Assembly: GCA_020425835.1 (NCBI GenBank)
Contig: JAGQRC010000100.1
Location: 1-8,690 of the forward strand
Source of the DNA: Planctomycetota bacterium
GTDB lineage: Bacteria; Planctomycetota; UBA8108; UBA1146; JAJFFE01
Direction of reading: 5' to 3'
DNA: 8,690 nt
The position numbers were made by a program, and so were the translations under genes. Shown here piece by piece: positions 6,402-8,690 of the stretch. Each line of letters begins with the position of its first letter. Position 1 is the first letter of the stretch. The notes under the pieces were generated by a model. It made no database searches, was not told where the DNA came from, and saw nothing but the letters and a program-made list of their open reading frames with translations.

Positions 6402-6653
6402 GTGAAGCGAGATACCGTCGAGCCGACCGACGCGCGGTGGGTGACCGCGCTCTGTCCCCGTTGCCTCGAGTTCCTCGAGTTCCCGCACCCGTGGGATGTC
6501 GGGGAGCCGCCGCCCTATTTCACGGGGTGTCCCGCCTGCGGATCGACGGGGGAGCTCAAGGTCCAGGCGGCCGCCGACGGATCGTGGGCCGACTTCTTCC
6601 TCGAGCTGCATCGCCCGAAGCCGCCACCCCTCGAGGCGGACTCAGAGCTGTAG
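6402..6653 (+). CDS. Small zinc-ribbon-like protein, function unknown
   Basis: The product is about 83 residues, with two knuckles: CPRC, 21 residues, CPAC. The CxxC pairs would bind one zinc ion as a treble-clef or zinc-ribbon module. Between them lies FPHPWDVGEPPPYF, and after them a WADFFLELHR amphipathic stretch with an acidic end. I do not recognise the family; such small proteins may bind nucleic acid or a protein partner. The start is uncertain. GTG 6402 is preferred because G/C at third positions becomes regular from there and TGAGGA lies just upstream, although closer than ideal. GTG 6393 or 6363 would add 3 or 13 residues. The last 12 bp overlap the convergent stop end of the fumarase-beta-like gene, which leaves no room for a terminator between them. 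Confidence 0.6.
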   Translation: MKRDTVEPTDARWVTALCPRCLEFLEFPHPWDVGEPPPYFTGCPACGSTGELKVQAAADGSWADFFLELHRPKPPPLEADSEL

Positions 6654-7211
6654 GTTGATCAACCGTCGAGTCGACACGTCACGGATCATGTCGTGGAGAC
6701 TCTGGCCGTGGCTGTCGATCGTGACGATCGCAGGAAAGTCCTCGACCTCGAGCTCCCAGACGGCATCGGCGTTGTCGAACTTGTCGGCCATGTGCACGTC
6801 GCGAACCTCCTTCACCCGCGTCGCGAGGAGCGGGCCCGCGCCGGCGATGGTCTGGAAGTAGCACGCGCCGAACTGTCGACAGCTGTCGAGGGTCTGCTTC
6901 CCCAGCTCCCCGCGGCCGATGATCCCCCGGATGCCGAATCGGACGAACAGCTCGCGGACCCACGGGTCGAGGGGGCTGGAGTGGTCGGGGGCGACCGACT
7001 GGACGGTCCACTTCTTCCCGCGCTTCTTCCCGACTGGACCGGCGTGGTAGACGATGGAACCTTCGGTGAGGAACGGGAGATCTCCGCCCGAGTGGAGGTA
7101 GTCGTACACGGCAGGGCGGAGCGTGAACAGGGTCCCCTTCAGGGCGACCTGTTCGCCGACGTGGAGCTCGCGCACGGTCGCGTGGCTGGCGGGAATCTCG
7201 ACCGGCGTCAT
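6642..7211 (-). CDS. Divergent class I fumarase/tartrate dehydratase beta-subunit-like protein (Fumerase_C fold)
   Basis: This 189-residue protein aligns along its length with the C-terminal domain of class I (FumA-type) fumarases and the TtdB beta subunit. Shared blocks are GTLFTLR (26-32), DLPFLTEGSIVYHAGPV (44-60), GIIGRGELG (96-104), an AGAGPLLA stretch (123-130) and WELEVEDFPAIVTID (152-166). The residues that define catalysis differ. The usual TARDAAH is TLRPAVY (30-36), keeping only the Arg. The usual GPTTxGRMD is APDHSSPLD (74-82), losing the Thr taken as the catalytic base and the substrate-binding Arg. The Lys of the KGN motif is Arg100. Family enzymes add or remove water across fumarate-like double bonds. 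Whether this one does is open. ATG 7211 follows the alpha-like stop by 4 nt, with AAGAAGG upstream, so the two are cotranscribed and probably form one complex. Confidence 0.8.
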   Translation of the reverse strand: MTPVEIPASHATVRELHVGEQVALKGTLFTLRPAVYDYLHSGGDLPFLTEGSIVYHAGPVGKKRGKKWTVQSVAPDHSSPLDPWVRELFVRFGIRGIIGRGELGKQTLDSCRQFGACYFQTIAGAGPLLATRVKEVRDVHMADKFDNADAVWELEVEDFPAIVTIDSHGQSLHDMIRDVSTRRLINLQL

Positions 7212-7215
7212 CGGA

Positions 7216-8652
7216 TCAACCCTTCTTCGTCTTCTTCTTGGCGGCCTTCTTCTTCGGCGTGCTCGACGGACTGGGACTCTCGGACTTCTGTTTCGTCGCC
7301 GGCTTCTTCTTCTCGGTCGCCTTCTTCTTCTCGGTCCCCTTCGGGGTGGTCGACTTGGGTGCCGTGGGCTTCTCCGCGGCGGCCTTCTTCTTGGCCGGCG
7401 CTTTCGCGGCGGGTGCGGCCTTCTTGGCGGTCGACGCCGGCTTCTTCGGTGCGCTCTTCTTCGCGGGCGCGTCCGTCTTCGTAGGCATCGCTTCCGCGGA
7501 CGGAGTCGGAGTCGGAGTCGGAGTCGGAGCGGCGGGCTTCTTCGTCGCGGTGGGCGCCTTGGGGTTCGCTTTCTTCGGCGCCGCCTTGGAGACCTTCTTC
7601 TTCGCGCCCTTCGGTGACGTGGGCTTCGTCTTCACGGTGCGGATCGCGCGCGCGCGCGCGTCGGCGAGGAGCGCCTCGCGTGCGGTTCTCGGACGTTGTC
7701 GCGCAGGTTCCTCGACCGGAGCCTTCTTCTGCACACGCACCGGCTCCGGGGGGAGCTCGAACCGGTCCGCTCGCGGGTAGAGCCACTCCGTGATGTTCCC
7801 CTTGGCGTCCAGTTGGATCCCTTGCCGCCGGCAGGTCCAGCCGACGTAGGAGATCGACACGTAGCACGACTCCTTCGGGCTCGACTCCGAGCCGACCTTC
7901 ACCGAGAGCGCGGTCGCCCGTCCGCCCAGGCCCAGCGGGCCGATCCCGAGACTGTTCGCGTCCTCGAGGAGCTGTTTCTCGAGCTGCGCGAGGGCACGAG
8001 TGGAGTTCCGGTCGTCGATCGGACGGAACAGCTGCTGTTGGGCGAGGGCCATTCCGCTGGCGCGGTCCCCGCCGATCCCGATCCCCACGAGGCCCGGTCC
8101 ACAACCACGCCCTTGAGCTTGGATCAGCGCTTCGAGCACCGCGCGCCGGACACCGTCGAGGTCGTTGGAGGCAGAGATCGACTCGTCCGGCAACACCGAC
8201 TGGGAACCCGCACCCTCGGCGCCATTGCCCTTGACCAGGAGCCGCACGCGCAGCGCGTCTCCCGGCTCGGTCGCGAACGAGATCTGGGGCATTCCGACGC
8301 CCACGTTGTTGCGGATCGCCTTGCCCGTGACCGGGTCGACCATGTATTGCTCGAGGAGGCCTTGCTGCGTCGCGGCGGCGACGGCGCCGTGGACCGCCTC
8401 GACGATGTCGTGCCGCGAGGCGTTGCTCGGCGCTTCGACCGAGAAGTGCATCGAGCTCGTGTGCGGCGTCAGGGGGAGGTCTTCACCGGACGCGACGACC
8501 TGGTTCTCCAGGATCCATCGCAGCACCGCTTTGCTCCGCGAACCGTCCGTCTCGTTCTTGTAGGCGTCGAGAAGACTAGTCCAGACGTCGCCGGCGAGCC
8601 GAGTCGTGGCCTGCCGGATGAGTTCCAGCAGACTCTCTTCGAGAGCACCCAT
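7216..8652 (-). CDS. Divergent class I fumarase alpha-subunit-like protein with histone-H1-like Lys-rich tail
   Basis: This is a 478-residue protein. Residues 1-300 match the alpha domain of class I fumarases and TtdA: a helical N-terminus ending WILENQVVAS (46-55), VGVGMPQISF (117-126), LLVKGNGAEGAGSQSVLP (138-155) for the KGGGSAN region, CGPGLVGIGIGGDRASG (184-200) for CPPYHxxxxIGGTSAE, ANSLGIGPLGLGG (232-244), and TCRRQ (273-277). Known enzymes hold a [4Fe-4S] cluster with three Cys. C184 and C274 fit two of them. The first, in PLCQDTG, is replaced: PLTPHTS (60-66) has Thr for Cys, and also lacks the Gln-Asp pair. The active-site His before the third Cys (PRHGAS) is not found. Residues 305-478 are a low-complexity tail. 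GGAG 7 nt upstream supports ATG 8652. It is the first gene of the pair with the beta-like protein; its promoter is outside the window. Confidence 0.85.
   Translation of the reverse strand: MGALEESLLELIRQATTRLAGDVWTSLLDAYKNETDGSRSKAVLRWILENQVVASGEDLPLTPHTSSMHFSVEAPSNASRHDIVEAVHGAVAAATQQGLLEQYMVDPVTGKAIRNNVGVGMPQISFATEPGDALRVRLLVKGNGAEGAGSQSVLPDESISASNDLDGVRRAVLEALIQAQGRGCGPGLVGIGIGGDRASGMALAQQQLFRPIDDRNSTRALAQLEKQLLEDANSLGIGPLGLGGRATALSVKVGSESSPKESCYVSISYVGWTCRRQGIQLDAKGNITEWLYPRADRFELPPEPVRVQKKAPVEEPARQRPRTAREALLADARARAIRTVKTKPTSPKGAKKKVSKAAPKKANPKAPTATKKPAAPTPTPTPTPSAEAMPTKTDAPAKKSAPKKPASTAKKAAPAAKAPAKKKAAAEKPTAPKSTTPKGTEKKKATEKKKPATKQKSESPSPSSTPKKKAAKKKTKKG
7219..7632 (-). other. Lys/Ala/Pro-rich histone-H1-like tail coding segment
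   Basis: The last 138 residues of the alpha-like protein (341-478) contain 42 lysines, mostly as KK and KKK with Ala, Pro, Ser and Thr between, ending KKKAAKKKTKKG. The pattern matches eukaryotic H1 tails and bacterial H1-like nucleoid proteins in composition only. Such tails are disordered and bind nucleic acids or other polyanions. The frame is unbroken and ends on a TGA next to the start of the beta-like gene, so it is a true extension, not a frameshift artefact. Confidence 0.85.
7501..7529. repeat. Hexanucleotide tandem repeat (CGGAGT)n inside the tail
   Basis: Four perfect copies of CGGAGT plus five bases of a fifth. On the coding strand they give alternating Thr-Pro (residues 376-384). 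The unit is a multiple of three, so copy-number change would lengthen or shorten the tail without a frameshift. Upstream in the same gene, 7645-7660 is (CG)8, coding for an Ala-Arg alternation. Confidence 0.9.
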
Positions 8653-8690
8653 CCAGCCACTCCACTCCCCATACGCGCCCGCAGGCGCCA

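Noticed and set aside
6105..6611. A 168-residue minus-strand open frame covering the intergenic region and the zinc-ribbon gene
   Set aside because: Its product is Arg-rich without motifs, whereas the plus-strand frame has paired CxxC motifs and regular G/C third positions.
7200..7740. Possible frameshift or low-complexity sequencing artefact producing the Lys-rich tail
   Set aside because: The frame is continuous, G/C third-position preference persists, and the stop falls 4 nt before the beta-like start with a ribosome site between, as expected for real coupled genes.
7208..8104. A 298-residue minus-strand open frame in the tail region
   Set aside because: It is a shifted frame of the fumarase-alpha-like gene; the Lys-rich reading is continuous with the enzyme fold and ends at the expected junction with the beta-like gene.

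Overview
The window comes from a bacterial chromosome with high GC and strong G/C preference at third codon positions. The best taxonomic hints are a sigma factor of the ECF type that resembles the TIGR02999 group, and an FHA protein whose N-terminus looks like the leader region found in many Ser/Thr kinases. This combination is typical of Planctomycetota and is also seen in Acidobacteriota and Myxococcota. That placement is inference: no rRNA or other marker gene is present.

Layout. (1) Positions 1-466, minus strand: the N-terminal part of an FHA-domain signalling protein, cut by the window edge. It diverges from (2) an ECF sigma factor at 659-1234, plus strand. (3) A convergent gap with two weak hairpins follows. 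(4) Positions 1358-5968, minus strand, hold four genes, read right to left: a type IV prepilin-like protein with a long beta-rich insert, a PilX-like membrane-anchored protein that overlaps it by ATGA, an asparagine-synthase-like PP-loop protein with no N-terminal catalytic Cys, and a 2H phosphoesterase-fold protein that has lost both catalytic histidines. (5) A gap of about 430 bp lies at 5969-6401. (6) A small zinc-ribbon protein on the plus strand overlaps by 12 bp the 3' end of (7) a minus-strand pair, 6642-8652, related to the beta and alpha parts of class I (iron-sulfur) fumarases and tartrate dehydratases.

The fumarase-like pair is the most unusual part. Both subunits keep the family scaffold but have lost most of the residues that define the active site and one of the three cluster cysteines. 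The alpha subunit also carries a histone-H1-like tail rich in Lys, Ala and Pro, placed where single-chain fumarases join alpha to beta. Together with the catalytically degenerate 2H protein and the Cys-less asparagine-synthase-like protein, the window holds three recognised enzyme folds with altered active sites.

Functionally, the left end looks like a signalling module (FHA plus sigma factor). The centre looks like a cell-surface or secretion module (two pilin-class proteins) followed by a two-gene cassette of unknown role. The right end is a divergent dehydratase-like complex. I see no tRNA, rRNA, CRISPR array, insertion sequence or phage feature.
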